Part shown: positions 1-6,489 of the stretch, in pieces | How positions within the stretch are numbered: the stretch's first letter is position 1 | Layout: every line of letters starts with the position of its first letter | Assembly: GCA_902796505.1 (NCBI GenBank) | Contig: CADBPA010000057.1 | Coordinates: 1 to 6,763, forward strand | DNA from: an uncultured Ruminococcus sp. | GTDB taxonomy: Bacteria; Bacillota; Clostridia; Oscillospirales; CAG-272 | Direction of reading: 5' to 3' | DNA length: 6,763 nucleotides | Made by a program: the position numbers and the translations under genes | The notes under the pieces: generated by a model | Databases searched by the model: none | The model's input: the letters and a program-made list of their open reading frames with translations, nothing else | Told to the model about the DNA's origin: nothing

Positions 1-1163
1 CCGACGGCGTATTTGTCCATCCCCGCGATCGCGATATTGTCTTTGACGCTTGCCGAAAGCGCAAGCGATTCGGTGTCGCGGTCTTTGGAAAGGTAGCCCA
101 TCGCGTGCTGAATGGCGACCGCTTCGTTTTTGACTTCGGTCTTTTTGCCGCCGTCCGTAACGGTGACGCTTCCGCTCTGCGGAGGGAGCGCGCCGAAGAG
201 GACTTTGCCGAGCGTGTGCATACCGCAATGGGCAAGTCCGCCGATACCGAGGATCTCTCCTCTGTGAAGGGTGAAGCTGACGCCTTTGACCCGGTCGCCG
301 TAGACGAGGTTTTTGCATTCGAGCGCGGCCTCGTCGAGGTACGACGGATCGTGATCGCTGCGATAATAATCTCCCTGCAGTTCCCGGCCGATCATCGCCT
401 TGCGGATCTCGTCGGCGTCGTATTCGGCGCGCTCGAAGGTCCGGATGATCCTTCCGTCGCGGAGGACGGTCAGCGTATCGCAGACTTCCATGATCTCGTC
501 GAGGTCGTGCGAGATGAAAATGACCGCCTTTTCGGTTCCTCTGAATTGATTGATAATATTGTAGAGAATTTGTCTGCCGTCGTGCGCCAGCGCCGTGCTC
601 GTTTCGTCGATGACGATGACGTCCGGATCTTTCAGGATGACCTTTGCGATCTCCACGAGTTTTCTCGCCTGAAAATCCAGCGTCGCCATGGGCGCCGCCG
701 GATCGATATTGTCGATGCCGATCGCTTCGAGCGCGTCTTTGGCCGCCTGATGCATTTTCTTCTTATGGATCGGCCCGAAGGTTTTTCCGTTTCTGCGAGT
801 CCAGACGCGAAACCGGTCGAGTTCGCCCAGAAAGATATTCTCGGCGACCGAAATTCCGGCGATCGTGCCGCTTTCCTGCACGATCATTCCGATGCCCCCG
901 CCTTCTCCGCAGCCCGACAGGGCGTCCAGCATGGAGGACGGCGACCACGGCTTCCCTTTATATTGCATACTTTCAACTTTCGTTGCTTTCTGCATTCCGG
1001 CGGCGATCGACGTGACGGTCGATTTCCCCGAACCGTTTTCACCGATCAGACCGAGAACGTCGCCGCGGCGCAAAGTCAGATCCACGTCTTTTAACGCCGT
1101 CACGGGGCCAAAGGTCTTTGTCATACCCTTGATTTGAAGGATCACCGGCCTTTCAGTTTGCAT
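1..1163 (-). CDS. Sugar ABC transporter ATP-binding protein (MglA/RbsA/XylG type), 3' end beyond window
   Basis: This cytoplasmic ATPase should power a carbohydrate importer, with two nucleotide-binding domains in one chain. The frame is open from ATG 1163 to the window edge (387 codons; family members are about 500 residues). Domain 1 shows Walker A GENGSGKST (residues 41-49), a Q-loop glutamine at Q96, Walker B VIVIDE with D186 and E187, and the H-loop in ISHD (H219). The position of the LSGGQ signature reads LDFQARK (162-168), lacking the usual Ser, Gly and Gln, yet is followed by the family-typical LVEIAK. Domain 2 begins near residue 281; its Walker A equivalent GLAHCGMHTLGK (309-320) is degenerate, as is usual for domain 2. 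The region YLSKDRDTESL replaces the common PEDR motif. The start is set by AAGGGGAG at 1170-1177, six bases upstream. Permease genes would be expected farther left. The substrate cannot be read; ribose, galactose or xylose-like sugars are typical of the family. Confidence 0.93.
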   Translation of the reverse strand, partial: MQTERPVILQIKGMTKTFGPVTALKDVDLTLRRGDVLGLIGENGSGKSTVTSIAAGMQKATKVESMQYKGKPWSPSSMLDALSGCGEGGGIGMIVQESGTIAGISVAENIFLGELDRFRVWTRRNGKTFGPIHKKKMHQAAKDALEAIGIDNIDPAAPMATLDFQARKLVEIAKVILKDPDVIVIDETSTALAHDGRQILYNIINQFRGTEKAVIFISHDLDEIMEVCDTLTVLRDGRIIRTFERAEYDADEIRKAMIGRELQGDYYRSDHDPSYLDEAALECKNLVYGDRVKGVSFTLHRGEILGIGGLAHCGMHTLGKVLFGALPPQSGSVTVTDGGKKTEVKNEAVAIQHAMGYLSKDRDTESLALSASVKDNIAIAGMDKYAV

Positions 1164-1193
1164 ATCGTTCTCCCCTTGTTTTTTCTTACTTCC

Positions 1194-1222
1194 ATTTTAC
1201 GACGTTTTCGCCCGGAAAGCAA
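1194..1222 (-). promoter_or_regulatory. Candidate proximal promoter of the ABC ATPase gene
   Basis: On the minus strand, TTGCTT (1222-1217) and TAAAAT (1199-1194) are separated by 17 bp. The -10 matches the consensus at five of six positions, the -35 at only three. Transcription would begin near 1187, giving a leader of about 24 nt that includes the Shine-Dalgarno sequence. The weak -35 would fit an activator-dependent promoter, but that is inference. Confidence 0.35.
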
Positions 1223-1291
1223 CGGCTGATTTTACCGCTTTTCGTCCAGATTGTTATCGGCGCCGGAAAATGCGCGCGTCGTATGGCAAGC

Positions 1292-1320
1292 TTTGTAAAT
1301 TAAATTTTTGCGCTTTTCAA
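1292..1320 (-). promoter_or_regulatory. Candidate distal promoter of the ABC ATPase gene
   Basis: On the minus strand, TTGAAA (1320-1315) and TACAAA (1297-1292) are 17 bp apart, giving four of six matches in each box within an A/T-rich patch. It would produce a leader of about 120 nt ahead of the ATPase gene. It overlaps the left half of the A/T-rich repeat pair at 1302-1341. It is an alternative to the proximal candidate at 1194-1222; the sequence alone does not choose between them. Confidence 0.3.
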
Positions 1321-1341
1321 AGAGAGCAATATGAAAAATTT
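1302..1341. repeat. A/T-rich inverted repeat upstream of the regulator promoter
   Basis: AAATTTTT (1302-1309) and AAAAATTT (1334-1341) are exact reverse complements, 24 bp apart. Slightly offset, AATTTTTGC (1303-1311) and AAAATTTGC (1335-1343) also form an imperfect direct repeat (7 of 9) with a 32-bp period, close to three helical turns. The pair ends 10 bp before the -35 box of the rightward promoter and overlaps a leftward promoter candidate. An operator role, for example for the adjacent AraC-type protein, is possible, but A/T-rich repeats arise easily by chance. Confidence 0.3.
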
Positions 1342-1351
1342 GCAGTTCCTC

Positions 1352-1380
1352 TTGACTTATGTATTTTTTTATTATATAAT
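1352..1380 (+). promoter_or_regulatory. Sigma-A promoter of the AraC-GH39 gene
   Basis: TTGACT (1352-1357, five of six) and TATAAT (1375-1380, exact) are separated by 17 bp of A/T-rich sequence. Transcription should start near 1386-1388. That puts the Shine-Dalgarno AAGGGAG (1388-1394) at or very near the 5' end of the transcript, so the leader is only about 15 nt to the first ATG at 1402 and about 27 nt to the regulator's ATG at 1414. Such a strong core promoter suggests constitutive expression or control by repression. Confidence 0.88.
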
Positions 1381-1401
1381 GGTCGGGAAGGGAGAACGAA
1401 T

Positions 1402-1410
1402 ATGCAGTAA
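1402..1410 (+). other. Two-codon in-frame mini-ORF (ATG CAG TAA) at the regulator's start
   Basis: The sequence ATG CAG TAA CGA ATG GAA places a two-codon ORF in the same frame as the regulator gene, with its stop only three bases before the regulator's ATG at 1414. The Shine-Dalgarno AAGGGAG (1388-1394) has the ideal 7-base spacing to this first ATG but 19 bases to the ATG at 1414. Ribosomes should therefore load at 1402, stop at 1408, and reach the regulator by reinitiation. It is either a leader minigene that throttles expression or a nonsense change in codon 3 of an originally four-codon-longer gene. Confidence 0.6.
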
Positions 1411-1413
1411 CGA

Positions 1414-3885
1414 ATGGAAATCATCGAATTCAACGAAAACCTGCCGATGCGCCTTTATACCTACCGCCTCACGGAGCTTGCGCCGCATTGGCACAGCGGC
1501 ATCGAGATCATTCTGATCCTGAAGGGCGAGTGCGCGGTGATCGAAGGCGACAAAGTCGTGCGGATGAAAGAGGACGATATCGTCCTGATCAACGACAGTA
1601 TCGTTCATGAGCTGAAAAGCGAAAAGGAATGCTGCCTGATCTCGCTTCTGATCGACACGCACAAGATCGAAGGGATCGCCGACCGGCTGCAGTTCGATCT
1701 GGATTCCACCGCGACGGCGAACAAAAACAAGTTTTATAAGATCAAACGCCATATCGCCGAGCTTGTCAAAACCAACAGCACGCCGTCGGACGAAAATGCG
1801 TTTTTCAACCGTTCGGTCATTTACGCCGTGCTCTATGAGCTCTCGAAAAATTTCAGATCGAGCGAGCTTTCGGCGCCGTCGCTGAAGTATATCGAGCGGC
1901 TGAACGAGATCCTTCGGTATATCGAGCAGCATTACCGGGAGGGGCTGACGTTCAATCAGATTGCCGAGGCGCATCATTTTTCGGTTCCCTACCTTTCCTT
2001 TTTCTTCAAACGCTATCTCGGCGTGAATTTCCAGACGTATTATAACAATTTCCGATTGGAACGCGCCGTCAACCAATTGCTTCACACCGATTGCCCGATC
2101 GAGCAGATCGCCCGCGATAACGGCTATCCCAACCCCCGCGCCTTCGTGTCGTCCTTCAAGGCAAAATACGCCACGCTGCCGAGCATATACCGGAAAACCG
2201 CGCAGGCGGCGTCAGGCGAATATACCGCCGACGCGTTCGGCGACGAGCTGGACAGCAGCAGCGCCATGTCGCTTCTGACAAAATATTTGCCGAAACCCGG
2301 AAAAACCGATTCCCGCGAGACCGATCTTTCGGAGGTGAAGACGGTAAGCGCCGAAAAGATCAACGTCTCCGCGCAGGGGACGCTTCTCAAACACAGTTTC
2401 CGCAAATTCACCTCGGTCGGCCGCGCGAAAGAGCTCCTGCTTGCGGACGTGCAGAAAATGCTGACCGAACTGCAGAGCGAGATCGGTTTTGAATATATCA
2501 AATTCCACGGGCTTCTGTCGGACGATATGCTGGTCTATGCGGAGGACGAAAACGGCAATCCGAAATACAGTTTTCTGTATATCGACAGAGTTTTCGATTT
2601 TCTGCAATCGATCCGCTTGAAACCGCTGGTGCAATTCTCGTTTATGCCGAAAGCCCTCGCTCTGACGCCCGAACGGACGGCGTATTTCTCTCCTTATATA
2701 TTAAGTATGCCGAAAAGCATGCAAAAATGGAAGGACCTCGTCGCCGCCCTGACGGTCCACCTGATCGAGCGGTACGGCTTTCCCGTTGTGAAGGAGTGGC
2801 TGTTCTGCTGCTGGAACGAGCCGGACACGTCCGTAAACCTCTTCGGGTTTCAGAACGACGAGGACTACTACGCCCTATATCGAGCGACCTATGAGACGGT
2901 CAAATCGATCGACAAACGATTGGTCTTCGGCAGCCCGTCGCTGCTCATTTCCTATAATATCAATCAGCTCTGGTGCAAACGGTATATCGAATGGTGCAAA
3001 GAAAACGACTGCGTTCCCGATTTTATGAATATTCACTATTACGATAACGATTTTACCGACGGTTCGTTTGATGGGCATCGCCCCGCCCATCCGCTCCATT
3101 CGAGACTCAACCGCGATGAAAATTCCTTCTCGAAATGCATCGCGAAAATCAAAAATCTGTTTGCGGATTGGGGCATCGGAGCTCTGCCCGTTTATCTGAC
3201 CGAGTGGAACCTGACGGTCTCCCACAGAAATCTGCTCAACGACACCTGCTTCAAGTCCTGCTATCTTGCGAAAAATCTTCTGGAAAACTACGACTCCCTC
3301 GACAGTTTCGGCTACTGGGTCCTGACCGATATGATCGAAGAAACACTGCCGTCGAGGGATCAATTCCACGGCGGACTCGGACTTTATACCTACAGCGGCA
3401 TCAAAAAACCGCACTACTATACGTTCCGCTTTCTCCGCCGTCTGGGCGACAAATTGATCGCTAAAGGCACCGGATACTTCGTCACGAAATCGCATCGCAG
3501 GATCCGGATCATCGCCTACAATTACGAACACTTCAACCATCTTTTCGCGCAGGGCGAAACCTTCGATATGCAGTTTACCGAAAGATATACCCCGTTCAAC
3601 AAGCTGGGCGTCATGGATCTGTCGCTCGAACTGACCGATCTGAAGGCAAGCAGCTGCGTGATCCGCGAGCATATCGTAAACCAGACCTACGGATCGGCTT
3701 TCGACGAGTGGATCCGCATGGGCGCGCAGCCGCTGTCCAACGAAGATATCGAATATCTCAAAAGTGTCAGCATCCCGAAGCTTTACGTCCGCAGAGAGGA
3801 GATCGCGGAAAATACGATCACCTACCATGCGTCTCTCGAACCGCTGGAGATCCGGCTGATCGAGATCGAACTGTCGAGAACGTAA
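1414..3885 (+). CDS. AraC-type transcriptional regulator fused to a GH39 (beta-xylosidase-like) glycoside hydrolase domain
   Basis: The protein has three parts. Residues 1 to about 90 form an AraC-type cupin sensor with the usual HWHSGIEI element (25-32). Residues 178-261 form a double helix-turn-helix DNA-binding domain; the second helix pair contains CPIEQIARDNGYPNPRAFVS. From about 330 to the end runs a GH39 domain (family of beta-xylosidases and alpha-L-iduronidases) with FEYIKFHGLLSDDM, FSFMPKALA and the acid/base motif WNEP (E469). The nucleophile motif is LTEWN (E597); the 128-residue spacing suits the family. A C-terminal beta-rich segment ends in HASLEPLEIRLIEIEL. No signal peptide is seen, so it acts in the cytoplasm. 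It probably controls the divergent sugar ABC genes, the downstream gene or itself in response to a sugar. I recall similar fusions in Firmicutes. Whether the GH39 part cleaves substrate or only binds ligand is unknown. ATG 1414 is the only plausible start, because TAA 1408 lies in frame just upstream. Confidence 0.93.
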   Translation: MEIIEFNENLPMRLYTYRLTELAPHWHSGIEIILILKGECAVIEGDKVVRMKEDDIVLINDSIVHELKSEKECCLISLLIDTHKIEGIADRLQFDLDSTATANKNKFYKIKRHIAELVKTNSTPSDENAFFNRSVIYAVLYELSKNFRSSELSAPSLKYIERLNEILRYIEQHYREGLTFNQIAEAHHFSVPYLSFFFKRYLGVNFQTYYNNFRLERAVNQLLHTDCPIEQIARDNGYPNPRAFVSSFKAKYATLPSIYRKTAQAASGEYTADAFGDELDSSSAMSLLTKYLPKPGKTDSRETDLSEVKTVSAEKINVSAQGTLLKHSFRKFTSVGRAKELLLADVQKMLTELQSEIGFEYIKFHGLLSDDMLVYAEDENGNPKYSFLYIDRVFDFLQSIRLKPLVQFSFMPKALALTPERTAYFSPYILSMPKSMQKWKDLVAALTVHLIERYGFPVVKEWLFCCWNEPDTSVNLFGFQNDEDYYALYRATYETVKSIDKRLVFGSPSLLISYNINQLWCKRYIEWCKENDCVPDFMNIHYYDNDFTDGSFDGHRPAHPLHSRLNRDENSFSKCIAKIKNLFADWGIGALPVYLTEWNLTVSHRNLLNDTCFKSCYLAKNLLENYDSLDSFGYWVLTDMIEETLPSRDQFHGGLGLYTYSGIKKPHYYTFRFLRRLGDKLIAKGTGYFVTKSHRRIRIIAYNYEHFNHLFAQGETFDMQFTERYTPFNKLGVMDLSLELTDLKASSCVIREHIVNQTYGSAFDEWIRMGAQPLSNEDIEYLKSVSIPKLYVRREEIAENTITYHASLEPLEIRLIEIELSRT

Positions 3886-3982
3886 ACTTTTATTTGCTTT
3901 CTGTGCCATGTCGGCGCCGTCATCTCCGCCCGGAAGACGAAAAACCGGCGAAAGCGCGCCGCACGGATATTTCAACGGTAAC

Positions 3983-3997
3983 GCCGCGTTTCGCGGC
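3983..3997. repeat. Compact GC hairpin between regulator and downstream gene
   Basis: GCCGCG (3983-3988), TTT, CGCGGC (3992-3997) forms a perfect 6-bp stem with a 3-base loop. There is no following T-run on the plus strand, so it is not a standard intrinsic terminator for the regulator gene. It ends 18 bp before the -35 box of the next promoter. It could be an operator, a weak 3'-end structure or neutral. The rest of 3886-4091 holds no gene I can support. Confidence 0.35.
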
Positions 3998-4015
3998 ACA
4001 AAACAGAGCAAGGGG

Positions 4016-4044
4016 TTGACAACGCCCTTTCTCTGTGTTATAAT
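4016..4044 (+). promoter_or_regulatory. Exact-consensus sigma-A promoter of the 625-residue protein gene
   Basis: TTGACA (4016-4021) and TATAAT (4039-4044) both match the sigma-A consensus exactly, with a 17-bp spacer. Transcription should begin near 4051, giving a leader of about 41 nt. The next gene therefore does not depend on readthrough from the regulator. A promoter this strong is usually either for high constitutive output or held by a repressor; no clear operator overlaps it. Confidence 0.9.
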
Positions 4045-4091
4045 TCGTCTGTCACCGCTCCGAAACGGGACGGCTCAAGAAAGGAACGCTT

Positions 4092-5969
4092 ATGAATCGT
4101 ATTCTTGTGATTACCAACAAAGACTCGGACCTTTTGCAGCTTCTGAAAGCGCATTGCAACACGACGGTCATCGGCTTCGACGCACCGGCTTTCGATCCCT
4201 CCGGATTCGACGCGCTTTGTGTTCTCGCGGGCGTCGAGCGGGAATGCGGTATTCTCCCCGCTCCCCTGCATGACGGCATGCAAAAAATGCGTGCGGAGGG
4301 AAAACCCGTTTTCTGCGAATTTGTCGGATCGATCGGCGCATCCCGTCAACGGGCGGTTCTGAACACCGAACGGCGGCGGATGGTTTATTCCTCCGCGCAT
4401 TTTCCGATCGCAGGGCTGGAGAACGGAGATCTTTTCGATGGGCAGAGCAACGAATGCCTGCGCATGCTGCCGGTAGAAAAAGATTCTTTTCCGCTTCTCG
4501 TGTTTCACGACGGTCTCTTTGCGCATTCGCGGCTGGAAATGGACGAACAAGCGCACCGCGAAGGAGATTGGGCCTTGTTCTTTCTGGACAAAACTACGTT
4601 GGTTTCCTCCATCCGCCTTTGCAATTTCCGACTTGCGCGCTTTGCGCCTCGCGCGCGCTGGAAGTCATTGATCACCGCTTTGATCGCCTTTCTTGCCGGC
4701 GAGGCAGTCTCTTTGCGGTTTGCGCCTGACGTCTACTTTTGTCGGGAAGCGACGGTTCGCACCGCACAGGACGTGACGGACGCCGTACGTCTCGGCATCG
4801 ACTGGATCTTCAACGCCGGGATTCCCGAAAAAGGCGGAGAAGGCGGCGCGCACGAAGGATTTACAAACCGCATCTCTGCGCGCACCGGCGAACAGGGGAC
4901 CCGATGCGGGATCCGCGCCGATTGCACCGGCGAGATCGGAGGGGCGCTCTTATTCGACGCTCTTCTGACCGGTAACGCCGCTTCCGCCTCGGTCGCAGAA
5001 AAACTTTTCGATTTCAACTTCCGGTGGTTACAGGTGAAAGACGGCGCGCACCGCGGAATGATGCGTTGGTCGGAACTTGCGTGGGAGTCCTGCTTTCAGG
5101 ACGACGTCGCACGCGCCGTTCTTCCGCTTCTGCTCTGCCCGGATCTCGGGGCAAACATTCCGCATCTTGACGAGATCTGCGACGCTCTGGATTACATGCT
5201 TCTGACGACGGGAGAAGACGGGATCCGCACTTCATGCACCGAGATCCGGGAACTGACGCCGGAGCGGATCGCCGAACTGCGCAAAGCGGGATCGGGCGCT
5301 CCCTGCGCGCATTTCAACGCTTATTATCACGCGGCGCTTCTCCTCGCCTACCGCGCCTGCGGAAAACGGGAATATCTCGAAGTCGGCAAGCGCGGTCTCG
5401 AAACTCTCATGACGCTCTATCCGGACACCACGCGCGAAACCAGCGAGACCGAGGAAGCCTGTCGGCTCGTTTTCCCGCTTGCCGTCCTTTACGGCATTAC
5501 AAGAGAAACGAAGCATTACGAGTGGCTTTGTCGCGTAACGGGAGATCTCGAAAAATTCCGCCATCGCTGCGGCGGATATGCCGAGTGGGATACCGGATAC
5601 CGTGCAGCCTGCTCGCGCAGAGCAAACGGCGAATGTGCGCTTCTTGCCAACAACGGCGATCCCGTCGCGGATCTTCTCTACTCGGTCAACTGGCTTCCTC
5701 TCGGATTTTCCTACGCTTATCACGTTACGGGAGAAGAAAGATTTCACGATTTGTGGGCGTCAGTCTCGTCTTTCCTTGTCTGTGCGCAGATGCACAGCGA
5801 GTTGCCTTCGCTGAACGGCGCATGGGCGCGCGCCTTCGATATGGATACGCGGGAATTCGCCGGCGTTCCGTACGATATCGGCTGGGGGCCTTACTGCATG
5901 GAAAGCGGCTGGACGGTCGGTGAGATCCTGATGGGGCTTCAGTTCATGCACGCCGCAGAAAAGAAATGA
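4092..5969 (+). CDS. Uncharacterised protein, N-terminal alpha/beta region plus six-hairpin-glycosidase-like C-terminal region
   Basis: I do not recognise a named family. Residues 1 to about 200 look alpha/beta: MNRILVIT starts a beta strand, and further strand-helix alternation suggests a glutamine-amidotransferase-like (ThuA-like) fold. From about 225 the protein is helical, with repeated helix pairs joined by short polar turns. Examples are residues 280-315 (turn at LLTGN), 407-440 (HFNAYYHAALLLAYRACGKREYL), 454-490 and 527-565 (turn at TGEERF). This spacing resembles (alpha/alpha)6 toroid glycosidases. The C-terminal motif GWGPYCMESGWTVGEIL (597-613) carries tryptophans and E604, candidate substrate-binding or catalytic residues. 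No signal peptide or membrane segment is evident, so it is probably cytoplasmic. The start is supported by AAAGGA at 4080-4085, six bases upstream. Its place after the AraC-GH39 gene and opposite a sugar importer suggests a role in breaking down or modifying an imported oligosaccharide. That function is inference; the coding call is firm. Confidence 0.9.
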   Translation: MNRILVITNKDSDLLQLLKAHCNTTVIGFDAPAFDPSGFDALCVLAGVERECGILPAPLHDGMQKMRAEGKPVFCEFVGSIGASRQRAVLNTERRRMVYSSAHFPIAGLENGDLFDGQSNECLRMLPVEKDSFPLLVFHDGLFAHSRLEMDEQAHREGDWALFFLDKTTLVSSIRLCNFRLARFAPRARWKSLITALIAFLAGEAVSLRFAPDVYFCREATVRTAQDVTDAVRLGIDWIFNAGIPEKGGEGGAHEGFTNRISARTGEQGTRCGIRADCTGEIGGALLFDALLTGNAASASVAEKLFDFNFRWLQVKDGAHRGMMRWSELAWESCFQDDVARAVLPLLLCPDLGANIPHLDEICDALDYMLLTTGEDGIRTSCTEIRELTPERIAELRKAGSGAPCAHFNAYYHAALLLAYRACGKREYLEVGKRGLETLMTLYPDTTRETSETEEACRLVFPLAVLYGITRETKHYEWLCRVTGDLEKFRHRCGGYAEWDTGYRAACSRRANGECALLANNGDPVADLLYSVNWLPLGFSYAYHVTGEERFHDLWASVSSFLVCAQMHSELPSLNGAWARAFDMDTREFAGVPYDIGWGPYCMESGWTVGEILMGLQFMHAAEKK

Positions 5970-6004
5970 CCTTCCTCCGGCGGATCGATCCCGGATAAAA
6001 CGAT

Positions 6005-6040
6005 AAAAAAGCGTCTTTGCGTAAGCAGGGACGCTTTTTT
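6005..6040 (+). terminator. Intrinsic terminator after the 625-residue protein gene, shared with convergent mutT
   Basis: AAAAAAGCGTC (6005-6015) pairs exactly with GACGCTTTTTT (6030-6040). The inner bases extend this to a 16-bp stem through two T-G wobbles (6016/6029 and 6017/6028) and TGC/GCA, closing on a GTAA loop of the stable GNRA type. A six-T run ends the structure. It begins 35 bases after the stop at 5967-5969. Read from the minus strand the A-run becomes a T-run, so it may also stop mutT transcription, but the two wobbles become C-A mismatches there, which favours the plus strand. Confidence 0.93.
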
Positions 6041-6058
6041 GTATGGAAAAAGTTTTCG

Positions 6059-6448
6059 TTATGCGCCGAAGGAGGCGGCGATCTTCTCTAATATTTCGGT
6101 ATCCGCCGGGCAGAAGGGGTAGAGGGGAATCTCGGCGGTCGTGATCCAGCGCAGGTCGCTGTGTTCGAGCAGCTGCGGCTCGCCCTCGGTGATCTCGGCG
6201 AGGAAGAGCGAGAGATGCACCGTAATATCCGGATACTTGTGCGTGACGTCGCAGAAAAGTCTTCCGACCTTGACGGTGACGGCGAGTTCTTCCCTGCATT
6301 CGCGCGCGAGCGCCTGCTCTTTGGTCTCGCCCGGCTCGACCTTTCCGCCGACAAATTCCCAGAGCGATCCGCGCGCTTTGTGCGCAGGTCTTTGGCAGAT
6401 CATGAATTTTTCGCCGCGGAAAATCAGGGCGGCAACGACTTCGGTCAT
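6059..6448 (-). CDS. MutT-type Nudix hydrolase (8-oxo-dGTP / nucleotide pyrophosphatase)
   Basis: This 129-residue cytoplasmic enzyme should hydrolyse nucleoside triphosphates to monophosphates, probably cleansing oxidised dGTP from the nucleotide pool or acting on other (d)NTPs. The Nudix box spans residues 35-57: G35, E41, then REC-REE with R49, E50, E53 and E54 as metal-binding and catalytic positions. The near-invariant glycine at box position 22 is alanine (A56), a substitution tolerated in some relatives. The preceding LWEFVGGK (29-36) is typical of MutT, NudG and MTH1-like proteins. The start at 6448 is chosen because AAAGGA (6456-6461) lies seven bases upstream and MTEVVAALI matches the usual N-terminus. 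An in-frame ATG at 6493 would add 15 residues and overlap the stop of the upstream gene as ATGA, but it lacks a good ribosome site. It sits 41 bases downstream of the radical SAM tail and is probably co-transcribed with it. Confidence 0.93.
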   Translation of the reverse strand: MTEVVAALIFRGEKFMICQRPAHKARGSLWEFVGGKVEPGETKEQALARECREELAVTVKVGRLFCDVTHKYPDITVHLSLFLAEITEGEPQLLEHSDLRWITTAEIPLYPFCPADTEILEKIAASFGA

Positions 6449-6489
6449 AATTTCATCCTTTCTGATACGGCGATCGGGGGAGTTTCCCG

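Noticed and set aside
105..1094. A 329-codon plus-strand open frame opposite the ABC ATPase.
   Set aside because: It is antisense to a frame with Walker A, Walker B and H-loop motifs in the right order. Its translation has no recognisable domain, and high-GC codon bias readily creates such antisense frames.
1310..1325. A catabolite-repression (cre) site around minus-strand TTGAAAAGCGCAAAA.
   Set aside because: It has TGAAA followed by GCG, but the core spacing does not match the cre consensus and the second half-site is missing.
3886..3982. An intrinsic terminator for the AraC-GH39 gene.
   Set aside because: I see no GC stem followed by a T-run after the stop at 3883-3885. The only clean hairpin (3983-3997) lacks a T-tract, so the regulator transcript may run on into the next gene.
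2875..4011. A 378-codon minus-strand open frame opposite the GH39 domain.
   Set aside because: It is antisense to the catalytic GH39 segment, shows no domain, and lacks a convincing ribosome-binding site. The same applies to the minus frame at 1372-2085.
5234..5923. A 229-codon plus-strand frame inside the 625-residue gene.
   Set aside because: Its translation is extremely arginine-rich and low in complexity, typical of an out-of-frame reading of the gene that contains it.
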